DNA from: Alphaproteobacteria bacterium
GTDB taxonomy: Bacteria; Pseudomonadota; Alphaproteobacteria; Micavibrionales; Micavibrionaceae
Direction of reading: 5' to 3'
Assembly: GCA_020442385.1 (NCBI GenBank)
Contig: JAGRKE010000010.1
Location: 1-43,478, forward strand
Length of the DNA stretch: 43,478 nucleotides
In this document: positions 24,220 to 34,475 of the stretch, piece after piece
Layout of the letters: each line of letters starts with the position of its first letter
How positions within the stretch are numbered: the stretch's first letter is position 1
Translations under genes and position numbers: made by a program
The notes under the pieces: generated by a model
Told to the model about the DNA's origin: nothing
The model's input: the letters and a program-made list of their open reading frames with translations, nothing else
The model's database searches: none

Positions 24220-25916
24220 GATTTTTTTTCCAGCTCCTGCGCGACGATATCCTTGCGGCTAAGTTTTCCGATTAGAGTTTTAGGCAACGGCTCGTCGCGA
24301 AATTCGATCAGCTTTGGCATCTCCATCTTGGACAATTTATCTTCAAGGAACGTTTTCAGATCATCCGCTGAAAGCTCGCGGCCTTCTTTGAGCTTAATCC
24401 ACGCCTTGACGATTTCACCGCGCTGCGGATGCGGCAGGCCTGCAACAATACATTCTTCAACGCTGGGGTGCTGGTAAATGCCCTCTTCGATATTGCGCGG
24501 ATACACATTATAGCCGTTGGTGATAATCATATCCTTGATGCGATCGACAATATAGACATAGCCCTTCTCATCCATGATGCCGATATCACCCGTGTAAAGG
24601 CGCATCTCGCCATCTTCGGTCTTGCGCAACACGTCAGCCGTAGCCTCTGGCTTGTTCCAATAGCCCTTCATCACTTGCGGCCCGCGAATACAAACCTCCC
24701 CGCGCTCACCCATGGGCATAGGCGTTTCCTTATCCTCGTAATCTATAATTTCCACCACCGTGCGCGGCAGCGGTAGGCCGATCGACCCTGCGACATTCTC
24801 ACCGCAAGGCGGGTTCACATGCGTTACAGGTGAGGCTTCTGTCAGGCCATAGCCTTCCACAACAACGGCGCCGGTTTTTTCCTCAAACTTCTTTTTCACC
24901 TCAACGGGCAGCGGCGCGCCGCCAGAAATGCAAAACTTCAAGGATTTCAGATTAAAGCTGGAAATCTTTTTGTGGTTGTTCATGGCATTAAAAATCGCCG
25001 GAACCGCCGCCATGTAATCAGGCTTGTGCTTGTGGATCAGCTTCAAGGTCTGATCAAGCTCAAAACGCGGAATGGTCAAAATTTTCATGCCGGCATGAAT
25101 GGCCAAATTCATTGTCACCGTCATGGCAAACACATGGAAGAACGGTAAAACCGCAACCATCGATTCCTGCTTACCGCCCGGATCAGGAAAATGCGCATAA
25201 GCCTGCAAAACGTTTGAATATAGATTGCAATGGGTCAGCATCGCACCTTTGGGAACGCCGGTTGTGCCGCCCGTATATTGCAGCACGGCCACATCATCCA
25301 TCACATCAATTTCGGCAGGTGTATAATCGCCATCATTATCAATCAGGTCGTGAAACCATACAACGCGGCGCTGTGGGCGGATTTTAGCCATATCCTTGCC
25401 CTTCACAATCGGGAAGAGCAGATTTTTAGGGAACGCTAAAATATCGGTAAATTTACAAATAATCAGCTTCTCGAGCCGCGTCGCACTCAGGCATTTCTCC
25501 ATCTTCTCAAACAGCATCGCCAGATCCAGCGTGACCATGATTTCCGTCTCACTGTCCTCAATTTGGTGCTCAAGCTCGCTTTGGGCATAAAGCGGATTAA
25601 AGTTCACAACTGTGCCGCCGATTTTCAAAACCGCGTAATAGGCAATGATGAAATACGGGCAGTTAGGCAGAAATAAACCAACACGCACCCCCTTGCGTAC
25701 GCCCAGATTTTGTAGACCACGCGCAAATTTATCAGCCAGATCGCCAAGCTCTGCCCAGCTATAGACCTTACCCATAAAATCTAGCGCCGCAGCCTGCGGC
25801 GTACGAGAAACGGTCTCTTCCAGAAACGAAAAAACGGGTTTGGGATCAATCTCCATAGACCAATCCAGGGTCTCAGAGCCATAATTTCCAATCCACGGAT
25901 ATGAATGCTCGGTCAT
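24216..25916 (-). CDS. fadD: Long-chain fatty acid-CoA ligase (AMP-binding)
   Basis: A 566-aa ANL-superfamily enzyme that activates fatty acids to acyl-AMP and then acyl-CoA at the inner membrane. The P-loop-like motif is YTGGTTGVPKGAMLTH (about residue 212). The A5 motif VVEGYGLTEASPV lies near 355, A7 RLYTGDIGIMDEKGY near 445, and the catalytic Lys motif LPKTLIGKLSRKDI at the C-terminus. The size and the FYNPLY-like segment (VNFNPLYAQSELEHQI) fit FadD. Fatty-acid use, for beta-oxidation or lipid repair, is family knowledge. It is convergent with pheT, sharing the bases CTAA at the stop codons. Confidence 0.92.
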   Translation of the reverse strand: MTEHSYPWIGNYGSETLDWSMEIDPKPVFSFLEETVSRTPQAAALDFMGKVYSWAELGDLADKFARGLQNLGVRKGVRVGLFLPNCPYFIIAYYAVLKIGGTVVNFNPLYAQSELEHQIEDSETEIMVTLDLAMLFEKMEKCLSATRLEKLIICKFTDILAFPKNLLFPIVKGKDMAKIRPQRRVVWFHDLIDNDGDYTPAEIDVMDDVAVLQYTGGTTGVPKGAMLTHCNLYSNVLQAYAHFPDPGGKQESMVAVLPFFHVFAMTVTMNLAIHAGMKILTIPRFELDQTLKLIHKHKPDYMAAVPAIFNAMNNHKKISSFNLKSLKFCISGGAPLPVEVKKKFEEKTGAVVVEGYGLTEASPVTHVNPPCGENVAGSIGLPLPRTVVEIIDYEDKETPMPMGERGEVCIRGPQVMKGYWNKPEATADVLRKTEDGEMRLYTGDIGIMDEKGYVYIVDRIKDMIITNGYNVYPRNIEEGIYQHPSVEECIVAGLPHPQRGEIVKAWIKLKEGRELSADDLKTFLEDKLSKMEMPKLIEFRDEPLPKTLIGKLSRKDIVAQELEKKS

Positions 25917-26082
25917 AAAAGCGTCCTTTTCTTTTCATTATACCTAAAAATCACAACAAAATAATCAATCACGTGCATACAAAATGAAATTTTCTGGATT
26001 TATTGTTCGAATTGGGGCAGTATTTAAGGTAGTAATTTTGTGTACCTGTCTTGGTGCGTATCTAGTATCAGGGGATTGTGTT

Positions 26083-26592
26083 TTGGACGCCCTTCACTCT
26101 CAGCCTCAGTCCGAAGGCGAAATTAGACCGATTAAATTGCATCTCAAATGGTTCAATGGAACCAAAGGGTTCGGCTTTGTCGTGCCCGAAGATGAGAGCT
26201 TCGATGCCTTTCTTCATATCACAACGCTGCAACGCGCCGGCCTTCACACCGTTGGCGAAGGCGCAATTTTGATGTGCACGCTTTTTGACGGGCCAAAAGG
26301 CAAGCAAGTTAAAGACATTACCGAGGTTCTTGAGCAGGGCGAGGTCAACCTTATGCCCGAACCAGATTCAGAGGATGGAACCGTGACCATGGGGGGGCTG
26401 GTTAAGTGGTATAAACCTGAACAGGGATTCGGCTTTATCATACCCGATGATGGTATGAAGGATGTTTTTATTCATAAAACACTTCTTGATAAGCTTGAAA
26501 TCGAAGAGCTTGAAGCAGGCCAGCGCGTAAAAGTTAAGCTTAAGATCGTTGAAAAAGGCCGTGAAGCAGTTGATATAACCGTTATACGCTAG
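26083..26592 (+). CDS. Double cold-shock-domain protein
   Basis: Two cold-shock domains in tandem, which bind single-stranded nucleic acid. The first has [17 protein letters not shown] (RNP1) and DAFLHI (RNP2). The second has [17 protein letters not shown] and DVFIHKTLL. This two-domain form of about 170-200 aa is typical of alphaproteobacteria. I prefer TTG 26083 (169 aa), with AGGGGA before it. The frame is open back to ATG 25984, but the extra 33 residues would add a hydrophobic, Cys-rich segment that makes no sense in a cold-shock protein, and that ATG has no ribosome site. The 3' end overlaps the convergent RND gene by 11 bp. Exact start remains unsure. Confidence 0.88.
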   Translation: MDALHSQPQSEGEIRPIKLHLKWFNGTKGFGFVVPEDESFDAFLHITTLQRAGLHTVGEGAILMCTLFDGPKGKQVKDITEVLEQGEVNLMPEPDSEDGTVTMGGLVKWYKPEQGFGFIIPDDGMKDVFIHKTLLDKLEIEELEAGQRVKVKLKIVEKGREAVDITVIR

Positions 26593-29500
26593 CGTTTTTC
26601 CCTCTTTTTACTTTAGACACGACAAACATTTTGGCGCGGCCAAGACCGTTGACAATTTTCTCCTGCGCCATCAAGGCCGCCGGTGTCACGATCAATGTCA
26701 GAACCGTTGAGAACACAAGGCCCGACGCTACAGCCGTGGCCAGTTGAACCCACCATTGTGTGGACGGCGCGCCAATTGAAACCTCACGCGTGAAGAAATT
26801 GATATTAATCTGCATCACCATCGGCAGAAGGCCGATAACGGTTGTGATGGTGGTCAGTAAAACCGGGCGCAGGCGCTGTGCACCCGTGCGCAGAATAATT
26901 TCCCGCAAATCCATACGATCGCCGAAATTTTTACGCAAATGATCAAATGTATCGATCAAAACGATATTGTTATTCACGATAATTCCGGCTAGCGCAATCA
27001 CGCCAATCCCACTCATGATAATACCAAAGGGCTGCCCGGTGACCATTAGGCCAATCATCACACCAATCGTCGACATAATGACGGCAGAGAGAATTAAGAA
27101 CGCGTTGTAGAAACTGTTAAACTGGGTCACCAGAATAATCGCCATAATAAACAACGCCACGACAAAGGCCTTCATCAAGAAATCTTGAGAGCGCTTTTGA
27201 TCTTCATCCTCACCCTTAAAAGTGATTTCAACAGACGGATCAAAACGTGTGCGGTTATTATCAATCCAGCCTTTAATATCATCCACCCGCGCTGCAATAT
27301 TCGCACCGGGCAGAACGTCAGCCTGAATTTTGACAATCCGTTTTTGATCGGCGCGGCTAATAATCCCCACGGCAGGCTGCGGTGTGCGCTCCATGACACT
27401 GCTAATCGGCACAGAGCCCTGCGATGTTTCAATACGCACACGATCGAGCTGATCCAGAGTGCGCGCGTCTTTGCCGTGGCGAATTACAATATCAATCTCA
27501 TCATCGCTGTCATCGGGGCGGTATTCGGCAACCTTCAAACCGTTTGTGACCATACGCACATAATAGCCAATCTGGGTAATATCGAGCCCGAATTTCGCAG
27601 CCTGCGCCCGGTCGACATTTAGTTCCCAGTCAATACCAGGCAGCGGACGGCTATCTTCAATATCCCGAAAACCGCCAAGCTCTTCGAACGCCGAAAGAAC
27701 AGTCTTTGTCGCCTCTTCCAACTTTTCTGGGAAACGCGAGGCCAGTTGCACCTGCACGGCTTTACCTGTCGGCGGTCCGCGCTCTTGTTTGCGGGTTTCG
27801 ACCTGAATGCCGGCAACATCTTTTGTGCGCTCGCGGATTTCATCAAGAATAGCATCCGCTTTCGGACGCTTATCCCAATCTTTAAGCTGGAGCTGGAACT
27901 GGCCGATCACATCCGCAGCAAGATCCGATCCACGCTGCGCCGCCTTTCCGGCGCGGGTATAGACAGTTTCAATACCGTCAACACCCAGAATGTATTTTTC
28001 AACCTCGCGCACCAGTTGATCTTGCTCAAAAACGGAGAGGTTTCCGCGCGCATGAACAAGCACGCTGGCGAAATCAGGCTCAATATCCGGGAAAAACTCG
28101 ACACCTTTTCCAAGCTTACCATAGGCCATCTGCACCCCGACCAGCAGAGCAACTGCGGCCCCTAAAATCAGAAGCGGCCGCTTCAAAGCAATATTCAAAA
28201 CGCTGATATACCAGCCGGTAAAGCCTTTAATCTCAGATAAATCACCTGTTTCAGAGGCCGCCAGCATACGCTTAATTTCCGGGTCGTTGGCCGCACCGGC
28301 CTTACCGAAAAGCGCCCCCAAAGTCGGCACGAATATAAGTGCCATTAGCAAAGACGCCGATAAAACCGCAATCAGAGTGATCGGCATATATTTCATGAAT
28401 TCGCCGACCACGTCCGGCCAGAATAAAAGCGGTGCGAAAGCGGCCAGGGTTGTTGCCGTCGATGAAATAATCGGCCAGGCCATACGTTTGGCCGCCTCCG
28501 CATAAGCCCCTTGTTTTGGCAAACCCTCCGACATTTTACGGTCGGCATATTCAGTCACAACAATCGCGCCGTCAACCAGCATGCCAACTGAAAGAATGAG
28601 GGCAAACAGCACAACAATATTCACCGTCAAGCCGGTCGAGAACAAAAACAATATCCCGGTTAGAAAAGCGCCCGGAATAGCAACACCCACAAGCCCCGCC
28701 GCACGCAACCCAAGCGCCCAAACCACAACAATCATCACCAGAATAATCGCGCTGATCACATTATTTTGCAGGTCACTAAGCATGGTACGAATGCGGTCAG
28801 ATTCATCTTGAGTAAAGGCCACATTGATGGTCTCCGGCCAATAGGCGCTTTCCTGCGCCACAACTTTACGCACCTCTTCAATCGTATCGATCACGTTCTC
28901 GCCCGTGCGTTTAACAACCTCAATCGCAATTGCCCGTTCACCATTCAGGCGCGCAAAGTTTTCTGGGTCTTTAAAGGTGCGCCGAATTTCGGCAATATCA
29001 GCCACCGTAATCGCCGAATCTCCGCTGACGCGCAGTGGCATACTCATCACATCATAGATACTCTCAAACAGCCCCGGCACTTCAATTGCAAAGCGCCCGG
29101 CCCCAGTATCGAGATTTCCCGCCGCAACCAATCTGTTCGACACATTAAAGAAGTTGAGAATATCATTGCCACGCAGACCGTAGCTCTCCAGCAATTCAGG
29201 CTTTACAAGAATCTCCACAAGCTCTTCCCGGTCGCCTGCAATACCAGCTTCCAATACGGCGGGTATCGTTTCTATTTTGTCCTGAAGATCGCGCGCAAGC
29301 TTCAGCAACGTTCGCTCCGGCACATCTCCTGATAAGGTGACAACTAAAACCGGAAACAAGCTGAAATTCACTTCGGTAACTTTTGGCTCTTCAACTTCGT
29401 TTGGCAATTCGGGCCGAACCTGATCGACGGCTTTTTGCACATCATCAAGCGCTTTATCCTTATCAAAACCGGCATTAAATTCGAGAAGCACAAACCCACC

Positions 29501-29764
29501 CCCCAGATAGGCGGAACTGCGCATCTCTTTAATCCCCTCGATGGTCGCCAGCTCTTGCTCCATCGGTCGGACCAGCAGACGCTCGGCATCATCCGGGGAA
29601 ACACCTTCGAGAAACATGGAGATATAGATCTGCGGAATATCAATATCGGGCGAAGATTCTTTAGAAATTGTCACATAAGAATATGTACCAGCGATCAAAA
29701 GCAAAACGAAAATTGAAAGAACCGTGCGGGTATGGGCAATCGCGGCATCAATGATTTTATACAT
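26582..29764 (-). CDS. RND-family efflux transporter permease (AcrB/HAE type)
   Basis: A 1060-aa inner-membrane proton-driven pump of the AcrB family. A transmembrane helix lies at about 12-30, two large periplasmic loops follow, and the internally repeated helix bundles are at about 330-540 and 860-1040. Marks are [18 protein letters not shown] in helix 4 (with the proton-relay Asp), [20 protein letters not shown] in helix 10-11, and [18 protein letters not shown]. It forms a trimer with the adaptor coded just upstream and an outer-membrane channel not present here. Its ATG overlaps the adaptor's stop (TAATG). The type (drug or lipid export) cannot be told from sequence alone. Confidence 0.95.
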   Translation of the reverse strand: MYKIIDAAIAHTRTVLSIFVLLLIAGTYSYVTISKESSPDIDIPQIYISMFLEGVSPDDAERLLVRPMEQELATIEGIKEMRSSAYLGGGFVLLEFNAGFDKDKALDDVQKAVDQVRPELPNEVEEPKVTEVNFSLFPVLVVTLSGDVPERTLLKLARDLQDKIETIPAVLEAGIAGDREELVEILVKPELLESYGLRGNDILNFFNVSNRLVAAGNLDTGAGRFAIEVPGLFESIYDVMSMPLRVSGDSAITVADIAEIRRTFKDPENFARLNGERAIAIEVVKRTGENVIDTIEEVRKVVAQESAYWPETINVAFTQDESDRIRTMLSDLQNNVISAIILVMIVVVWALGLRAAGLVGVAIPGAFLTGILFLFSTGLTVNIVVLFALILSVGMLVDGAIVVTEYADRKMSEGLPKQGAYAEAAKRMAWPIISSTATTLAAFAPLLFWPDVVGEFMKYMPITLIAVLSASLLMALIFVPTLGALFGKAGAANDPEIKRMLAASETGDLSEIKGFTGWYISVLNIALKRPLLILGAAVALLVGVQMAYGKLGKGVEFFPDIEPDFASVLVHARGNLSVFEQDQLVREVEKYILGVDGIETVYTRAGKAAQRGSDLAADVIGQFQLQLKDWDKRPKADAILDEIRERTKDVAGIQVETRKQERGPPTGKAVQVQLASRFPEKLEEATKTVLSAFEELGGFRDIEDSRPLPGIDWELNVDRAQAAKFGLDITQIGYYVRMVTNGLKVAEYRPDDSDDEIDIVIRHGKDARTLDQLDRVRIETSQGSVPISSVMERTPQPAVGIISRADQKRIVKIQADVLPGANIAARVDDIKGWIDNNRTRFDPSVEITFKGEDEDQKRSQDFLMKAFVVALFIMAIILVTQFNSFYNAFLILSAVIMSTIGVMIGLMVTGQPFGIIMSGIGVIALAGIIVNNNIVLIDTFDHLRKNFGDRMDLREIILRTGAQRLRPVLLTTITTVIGLLPMVMQININFFTREVSIGAPSTQWWVQLATAVASGLVFSTVLTLIVTPAALMAQEKIVNGLGRAKMFVVSKVKRGKNASV

Positions 29765-30849
29765 TAAAGAAGCCCCTCACCGTCCGATGAAACGGGGTTA
29801 ACCTCTTGCCCTTCTGAAACAAATTCTTGCCCGACAGTAATAATGCGTGTTTTTTCAGGCAGCCCGGAAATCCACATCGCTTCACTTGTATCTTCCAAAA
29901 TTGTGACCGGAATAAAGACAACTTTGTTATGTTCATTCACAATCTTAACACCGATCTGGCCTTCATCATCTAAGGACAGTATTGAGGGTGAAATTTTATG
30001 CGCTTTTCTATCCGAGGCCGGAATGTAAATTGTCGCTGTCAGACCTTCTTTCAAAGACAAATCCTCATTCGCCGCTGAAACTATTACGCGAAAGGTGCGG
30101 GTGTTTTCGCTCGCCGCCGGCGCAATATAGGAAACTGTTCCGGTAATCTCAGATCCATTTAGAAACATAACGCGCACTGGGCTTTCTAATTGAATATCTT
30201 TTATGTGACGTTCTGAAACAAAACCGACAAATTCTATCGGATCTAGATCCACGACAGTAAACATCGCATCGCCTACAGCCAGATAATCTCCTATTTCAAC
30301 CGCTTGCTCGGAAACAATACCATCGAACGGTGCCTTGATTTTCGTTCTGGAAAGATCCAGCTCCGCTTCTTTGAGTGCGGTTTTGGCGTCTTCCAAATCG
30401 GCCAGCGTCTGTGCGAGTTTTACTTTGGAGTTAAATCCCCGATCTTGCAGTTTTTTCGCGGCATTATATTCGATACTACGTTGATTGACACGCTGACGCG
30501 CCTCACGAATACGGGGCTCTCTATCACCAAGTTCGATTTGAGCCAGAGCCTCATCAAGCGCTACGGCCGTACCCTCTTCCTTAAGAACTTTGGTCAGTAA
30601 CCCAGCCGTCTCCGTTCTCAAAATCACAGATTTTGAAGCCTGGGAACGTCCTGTGACCTCAATTTTGTCGGTAAAGGGCTGTGCCTCGCTTTCACGAACG
30701 CGAACATCGATAACTTTTTTCTCCGCGGTCTTGTTTTGAGCCTCTTCCTCTGTCGCAGAAGAGGATGAAGGGGGAAAGAAAATTCCTGAACCCACCCAGA
30801 TTAAAGCCAGAACCGCTATAATAATCGCAACATACTTCGAAGACTGCAT
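29764..30849 (-). CDS. RND efflux periplasmic adaptor (membrane fusion protein)
   Basis: A 361-aa adaptor joining the RND pump to an outer-membrane channel. An N-terminal transmembrane anchor lies at about 5-25 (KYVAIIIAVLALIWVGSGIFF). The lipoyl half-motif (SVILRTETAGLLTKVLKEEG) and a coiled-coil hairpin (about 100-165) follow. The second lipoyl half is TKIKAPFDGIVSEQAVEIGDYL and beta-barrel domains end the protein. I chose ATG 30849; the frame extends to GTG 30891, but that would put 14 charged residues before the anchor and lies right after a hairpin. It shares its last base with the pump's ATG, so the two are translationally coupled. Confidence 0.92.
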   Translation of the reverse strand: MQSSKYVAIIIAVLALIWVGSGIFFPPSSSSATEEEAQNKTAEKKVIDVRVRESEAQPFTDKIEVTGRSQASKSVILRTETAGLLTKVLKEEGTAVALDEALAQIELGDREPRIREARQRVNQRSIEYNAAKKLQDRGFNSKVKLAQTLADLEDAKTALKEAELDLSRTKIKAPFDGIVSEQAVEIGDYLAVGDAMFTVVDLDPIEFVGFVSERHIKDIQLESPVRVMFLNGSEITGTVSYIAPAASENTRTFRVIVSAANEDLSLKEGLTATIYIPASDRKAHKISPSILSLDDEGQIGVKIVNEHNKVVFIPVTILEDTSEAMWISGLPEKTRIITVGQEFVSEGQEVNPVSSDGEGLL

Positions 30850-30896
30850 AAGTTCAGACGCCCGCTCTTTATAAATAACAAAAACACGCACAAAAT

Positions 30897-30923
30897 AGCA
30901 GGAACGCCGAAGCGTTCCTAGCT
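30897..30923 (-). terminator. UUCG-type hairpin between gcrA and the RND adaptor gene
   Basis: On the minus strand GGAACGC-TTCG-GCGTTCC is a perfect stem with a stable UUCG tetraloop, extended by AGC/GCT with one bulge and followed by ATTTTG. It lies between the gcrA stop (30967) and the adaptor start, so it most likely ends gcrA transcription. Confidence 0.55.
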
Positions 30924-30966
30924 TTTATATAGATTTAGAGAGAAAAAAGTAAATGGTCTCTGAGCG

Positions 30967-31452
30967 TTACTTAGCAGCCGATTTTTTCGCGCCGGCTTGC
31001 TTGGCCAGTGCTTCTTTCAGGACTTGCGCCTCTTGCTCTTCTTTGAGGATGCGGTTGCGGGTTGCCGCCTGATAAGCCACCTTTGCGTGTTCGGCACAGT
31101 AAGGAAGACCGGAAATCATGTGCTCGCCGCAAAAACCGAAATTCTCTTCACGCGGATCACCGATTGGCCAGCGGCACATACGCGCGCCCAACTCCAACAG
31201 AGAAACGGTTTCACGATCGGCGTCTTCAGCCAAAATTTTTTGCTTTGGTTTTTTCTCAACAGGCGGCTTGGTTGCGGCCGGTTTTTTATTTTGTTGAATG
31301 GGAGAAACCCGGTTTGAAAGTTTCAAACGGTGCGCCTTACCAATCACCGCATTTCTTGTCACTCCCCCAAGCTCTTGTGCAATTTCAGCGGCGGTTTTTC
31401 CTTCCCCCCAGAGCTTTTTCAGAAGCGCAACACGGTCATCAGTCCAACTCAT
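30967..31452 (-). CDS. gcrA: GcrA cell-cycle regulator
   Basis: A 161-aa protein of the GcrA family, unique to alphaproteobacteria. The N-terminal helix-turn-helix domain (MSWTDDRVALLKKLWGEGK, AAEIAQELGGVTRNAVIGKA, HRLKLSNR) is diagnostic. A Lys/Pro-rich linker follows, and the C-terminal part (about 90-135) has MCRWPIGDPREENFGFCG and YCAEHAKVAYQ, the sigma70-contacting domain. In Caulobacter GcrA binds RNA polymerase sigma70 and acts at promoters with CcrM-methylated GANTC sites. I chose ATG 31452 because of GGGAG just upstream and the exact family N-terminus; longer in-frame starts are not needed. Confidence 0.96.
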   Translation of the reverse strand: MSWTDDRVALLKKLWGEGKTAAEIAQELGGVTRNAVIGKAHRLKLSNRVSPIQQNKKPAATKPPVEKKPKQKILAEDADRETVSLLELGARMCRWPIGDPREENFGFCGEHMISGLPYCAEHAKVAYQAATRNRILKEEQEAQVLKEALAKQAGAKKSAAK

Positions 31453-31576
31453 ATTTTTATCTCCCAACAAACAAGAAACCAAGCTAAGCGCTTGATATTG
31501 AACAAGAAATCAACAAATTTTTATCTTAGAAGAAAGTACACTAGCAGCCTCTTTTCATTCTGCCAAGCACTAGCTG

Positions 31577-31619
31577 AAAAAAAAGATTCGTTTATTCACA
31601 TTCATGCGTAAAAAACGAA
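31577..31619 (-). terminator. Rho-independent terminator of the lepB-rnc-era operon
   Basis: On the minus strand TTCGTTT and AAACGAA close a hairpin (31587-31619), with an inner CGCAT/ATGTG stem, followed by TC and eight T (31584-31577). It starts 7 bp after the era stop codon. Confidence 0.7.
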
Positions 31620-31625
31620 ATTTTT

Positions 31626-32531
31626 CTAAAAATCGAGCCCAATCAAACGGTAATTTTCGGCGCGCTCGCTCCAATTTTCCTGGACCTTGGCAAATAATTT
31701 CAGATGCACGCGGCGCTCTAACTGCTGCTCCAAATCCTTACGCGCGGCCTCACCGATCGCCTTGATTGTGCGCCCGCCTTTGCCCACGACAATTCCTTTT
31801 TGAGACTCTTTTTGAACAAAAATAACTTGTGAAATCTTGACCGAAGAATTCTCATATTCTTCCCAGCTCTCCGTCTCTACCATAATTTCGTAAGGCAATT
31901 CCTGATGAAGCCGCTCAAAAATCTTCTCGCGCGTAATCTCTGCCGCCATCAGACGCAGGGGCATATCGCTGACCTGATCCTCATCAAACATCCATGGCCC
32001 CTGCGGGCTATGCTCAGCCAACGTATCGAGCATAGCCTCTAAGCCCTGCTCCTTTAAAGATGAAACCATAAAGGTCGCCGCATAAGAAAAACGCTCATTG
32101 AACCCCTGAGCCAGAGCCAAAAGATCAGGCTTATTCACTTTGTCGACTTTATTAAGAACCAAAAACACCGGCTGCCCCGATGGCAAACGTTCTAAAATTT
32201 CAGCATTCTCCGCCGCAGGGTCTTTGGCCGTTGCATCAACCAGATGCAAAATCATGTCCGCATCAGGCAGAGCGTCCCAAGCGGCTTTGACCATGGCTCT
32301 TTCAAGCGTCTTTTTGGGCGTAAAAACACCCGGCGTATCAATCAAGATTAACTGCGCGTTATTATGCGCCAAAATCCCCATCACGCGTGTACGCGTGGTT
32401 TGAACCTTGCGCGAAACAATGGAAACTTTTGTGCCCACAAGCGCGTTGGTCAGAGTCGATTTACCGGCATTGGGCACACCAACGATTGCAATAAAACCAC
32501 ATTTTTTTTCTGAAGAGTCTGAAGCACTCAT
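31626..32531 (-). CDS. era: GTPase Era
   Basis: A 301-aa Era of standard length, a GTPase that binds the 3' end of 16S rRNA in 30S ribosome assembly. The G motifs are visible: G1 GVPNAGKSTL, G3 DTPGVF, G4 NKVD and G5 VSSLKEQG. The C-terminal KH domain has QKGIVVGKGGRTIKAIG and LFAKVQENWSERAENYRLIGLDF-type ending. Its ATG overlaps the rnc stop as ATGA, so the two are coupled. A terminator follows. Confidence 0.97.
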   Translation of the reverse strand: MSASDSSEKKCGFIAIVGVPNAGKSTLTNALVGTKVSIVSRKVQTTRTRVMGILAHNNAQLILIDTPGVFTPKKTLERAMVKAAWDALPDADMILHLVDATAKDPAAENAEILERLPSGQPVFLVLNKVDKVNKPDLLALAQGFNERFSYAATFMVSSLKEQGLEAMLDTLAEHSPQGPWMFDEDQVSDMPLRLMAAEITREKIFERLHQELPYEIMVETESWEEYENSSVKISQVIFVQKESQKGIVVGKGGRTIKAIGEAARKDLEQQLERRVHLKLFAKVQENWSERAENYRLIGLDF

Positions 32532-33208
32532 GCGTTTTGACCATCAATTGTCTGAAGGAATGCCAGAGCTACGCTGCGCTCCGCTTCCTGACGTGACGGC
32601 CCTTGCGACACAAGCGGCGCATACCCCTCGATCAAAAGCTCCACATCAAAGACTGGCATATGGTCGGGCCCACTCTGGCCCACAATCTTATAAACGGGCA
32701 ACGGTAGCCCTTGCGCCTGCGCCCATTCCTGCAGCGTGGTTTTTGGGTGCTGAGGCGGCGCTTTCATTTCATAAAAACCATCCGCCCATAAACGCTCAAT
32801 CATAGACTGGCATTTATCAAACCCGCTATCGAGGTAAAGCGCACCAATCACGGCTTCAAACACATCGGCGAGAATATTCTCATTCTCCGAACCGCCGGCC
32901 GCCTTCTCTGCATCGGAAAACATAACATAGGAGCCTAAATCAATTTTACGTGCAATCTGCGCCAAAAAACGTCCCTGAACCAGCGCAGCCAAACGTTTTG
33001 CCAGATCGCCCTCAGGCTCGTCGGGGAAGCGTTCAAACAACATCTGCGCAATCACCAACCCCAAAACCCGGTCACCCAAAAACTCAAGTCGCTCGTAATT
33101 CTTCGCCCTCCCGGAACTGGAGTGCGTCAGCGCATCTTCGATGTAGCTTTTATTTTGAAAGCTGTGACCTATGTCTTTCTCAAGATTTTCGATAGGCGCA
33201 TCACTCAT
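32528..33208 (-). CDS. rnc: Ribonuclease III
   Basis: A 226-aa RNase III that cuts double-stranded RNA, including rRNA precursors. The signature YERLEFLGDRVLG lies at about 38-50, the second acidic motif is ADVFEAVIGALYLDSG, and the double-stranded RNA-binding domain is at about 155-224 (TTLQEWAQAQGLPLPVY, SRQEAERSVALAFL). It starts 3 bp after the lepB stop, with GGAG inside the lepB end, and overlaps era by 4 bp. Confidence 0.97.
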   Translation of the reverse strand: MSDAPIENLEKDIGHSFQNKSYIEDALTHSSSGRAKNYERLEFLGDRVLGLVIAQMLFERFPDEPEGDLAKRLAALVQGRFLAQIARKIDLGSYVMFSDAEKAAGGSENENILADVFEAVIGALYLDSGFDKCQSMIERLWADGFYEMKAPPQHPKTTLQEWAQAQGLPLPVYKIVGQSGPDHMPVFDVELLIEGYAPLVSQGPSRQEAERSVALAFLQTIDGQNA

Positions 33209-33211
33209 GTC

Positions 33212-34033
33212 TTAAGACTCCGAAGAGGCCTCCGGCTGTGATCTGACAGGATCAATCGAATTGAAAAAGCGGTTATAGCGAATAGCCCACGGCCATTTCC
33301 AAGGCTCGAAAATTGTTGCTTTGCCATTGGTTGAGAAGAAAATAAAATCTGCCCGCCCGACAAAATTTTCAAACGGCACATAACCAACCACATGACTGAC
33401 GCGGCTATCTTGAGAATTATCACGGTTATCGCCCATCATGAAATAATGGCCTTCGGGCACGGTATAGACATCCGTATTATCTAGAACCTCATCATCGCTC
33501 TCTTCATAAATAGAGTGCATAACTCCGCCCGGCAGTGTTTCGATATATTCAATCATATTGGTATTGCCGTGGCGCGGATTTTCAATCTTTTTAAGGCCTA
33601 CCGGCTCACGCTCAACCAATTCGTTATCAATATAAAGGCGGCCGCGGCGCACCTGAATGGTCTCTCCGGGCAAACCAACGACGCGCTTGATATAATCAAC
33701 CCCCGTATTGGATGGAAGCTTAAACACCACGACATCGCCGCGCTGCGGCTCCTTCGCCCAGATGCGTCCCTCAATCGGCGCTATTCCAAAAGGAAAAGAA
33801 TAACGGCTATAGCCATAAGAGGGTTTATGAACAAACAGATAATCGCCAACCTCGAGCGTCGGACGCATAGAGCCGGAGGGAATGTTAAAAGGCTCGTACA
33901 TAAAGCTGCGGATTAGCATGGCCAGAAAAACGGCAATCATCGCCGTTTTAAAAAAGTCGTTCAGCTCTTCTTTTGCATTTAGAGGCGGCGCTTTTTCTTT
34001 TTCGTCTGTTTTCATTTCAACTTTTTCATTCAT
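33212..34033 (-). CDS. lepB: Signal peptidase I
   Basis: A 273-aa inner-membrane serine protease that removes signal peptides from exported proteins. A single transmembrane helix lies at about 27-44. The catalytic Ser is in NIPSGSMRPTL (Ser55) and the catalytic Lys in VDYIKRVVGLPGE (Lys116). The other S26 boxes are RGDVVVFKLP and MGDNRDNSQDSR. I chose ATG 34033; an in-frame TTG at 34087 would overlap acpS and has no support. First of the tight lepB-rnc-era group. Confidence 0.96.
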   Translation of the reverse strand: MNEKVEMKTDEKEKAPPLNAKEELNDFFKTAMIAVFLAMLIRSFMYEPFNIPSGSMRPTLEVGDYLFVHKPSYGYSRYSFPFGIAPIEGRIWAKEPQRGDVVVFKLPSNTGVDYIKRVVGLPGETIQVRRGRLYIDNELVEREPVGLKKIENPRHGNTNMIEYIETLPGGVMHSIYEESDDEVLDNTDVYTVPEGHYFMMGDNRDNSQDSRVSHVVGYVPFENFVGRADFIFFSTNGKATIFEPWKWPWAIRYNRFFNSIDPVRSQPEASSES

Positions 34034-34073
34034 AGCTAAGGCTTTTACATGATGAGAGGTAAATTGGCCAGCC

Positions 34074-34475
34074 TTAACGCGCCTCAATTATAACAAAGGC
34101 TTTGGCCAGCGGCGGCTCATCGGTCAGGGTTAAATGAATAAACGGGGTTTTTCCTCTCGGAACTATAGAATTCAAACGCTCCAGCGCTCCACCGGTCAGC
34201 TCCAGCGTCGGCGCACCGGAGGGTAAATTGACAACGCCGATATCCTTCATAAACACGCCCTGATTAAAGCCTGTGCCCAACGCTTTCGAGCACGCCTCCT
34301 TCGCGGCGAAGCGTTTGGCATAGGTATCAATATGCGTACCGGCCGCGCGGCGGCGCTCGGCCTTGGCTTTTTCCGTTTCAGTAAAACAGCGCGCAATAAA
34401 ACGCCGCTCAAAATGCGCCATGACTTTTTCAACGCGGCGTATATCAATCAAATCTGATCCCATACCGATAATCAT
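34074..34475 (-). CDS. acpS: Holo-[acyl-carrier-protein] synthase
   Basis: A 133-aa AcpS, which moves the phosphopantetheine arm from CoA to acyl carrier protein. [17 protein letters not shown] holds the metal-binding Asp and [18 protein letters not shown] the conserved Glu/Lys motif. Length is standard. Its ATG overlaps the stop of the DUF2062 gene as ATGA. Confidence 0.96.
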   Translation of the reverse strand: MIIGMGSDLIDIRRVEKVMAHFERRFIARCFTETEKAKAERRRAAGTHIDTYAKRFAAKEACSKALGTGFNQGVFMKDIGVVNLPSGAPTLELTGGALERLNSIVPRGKTPFIHLTLTDEPPLAKAFVIIEAR

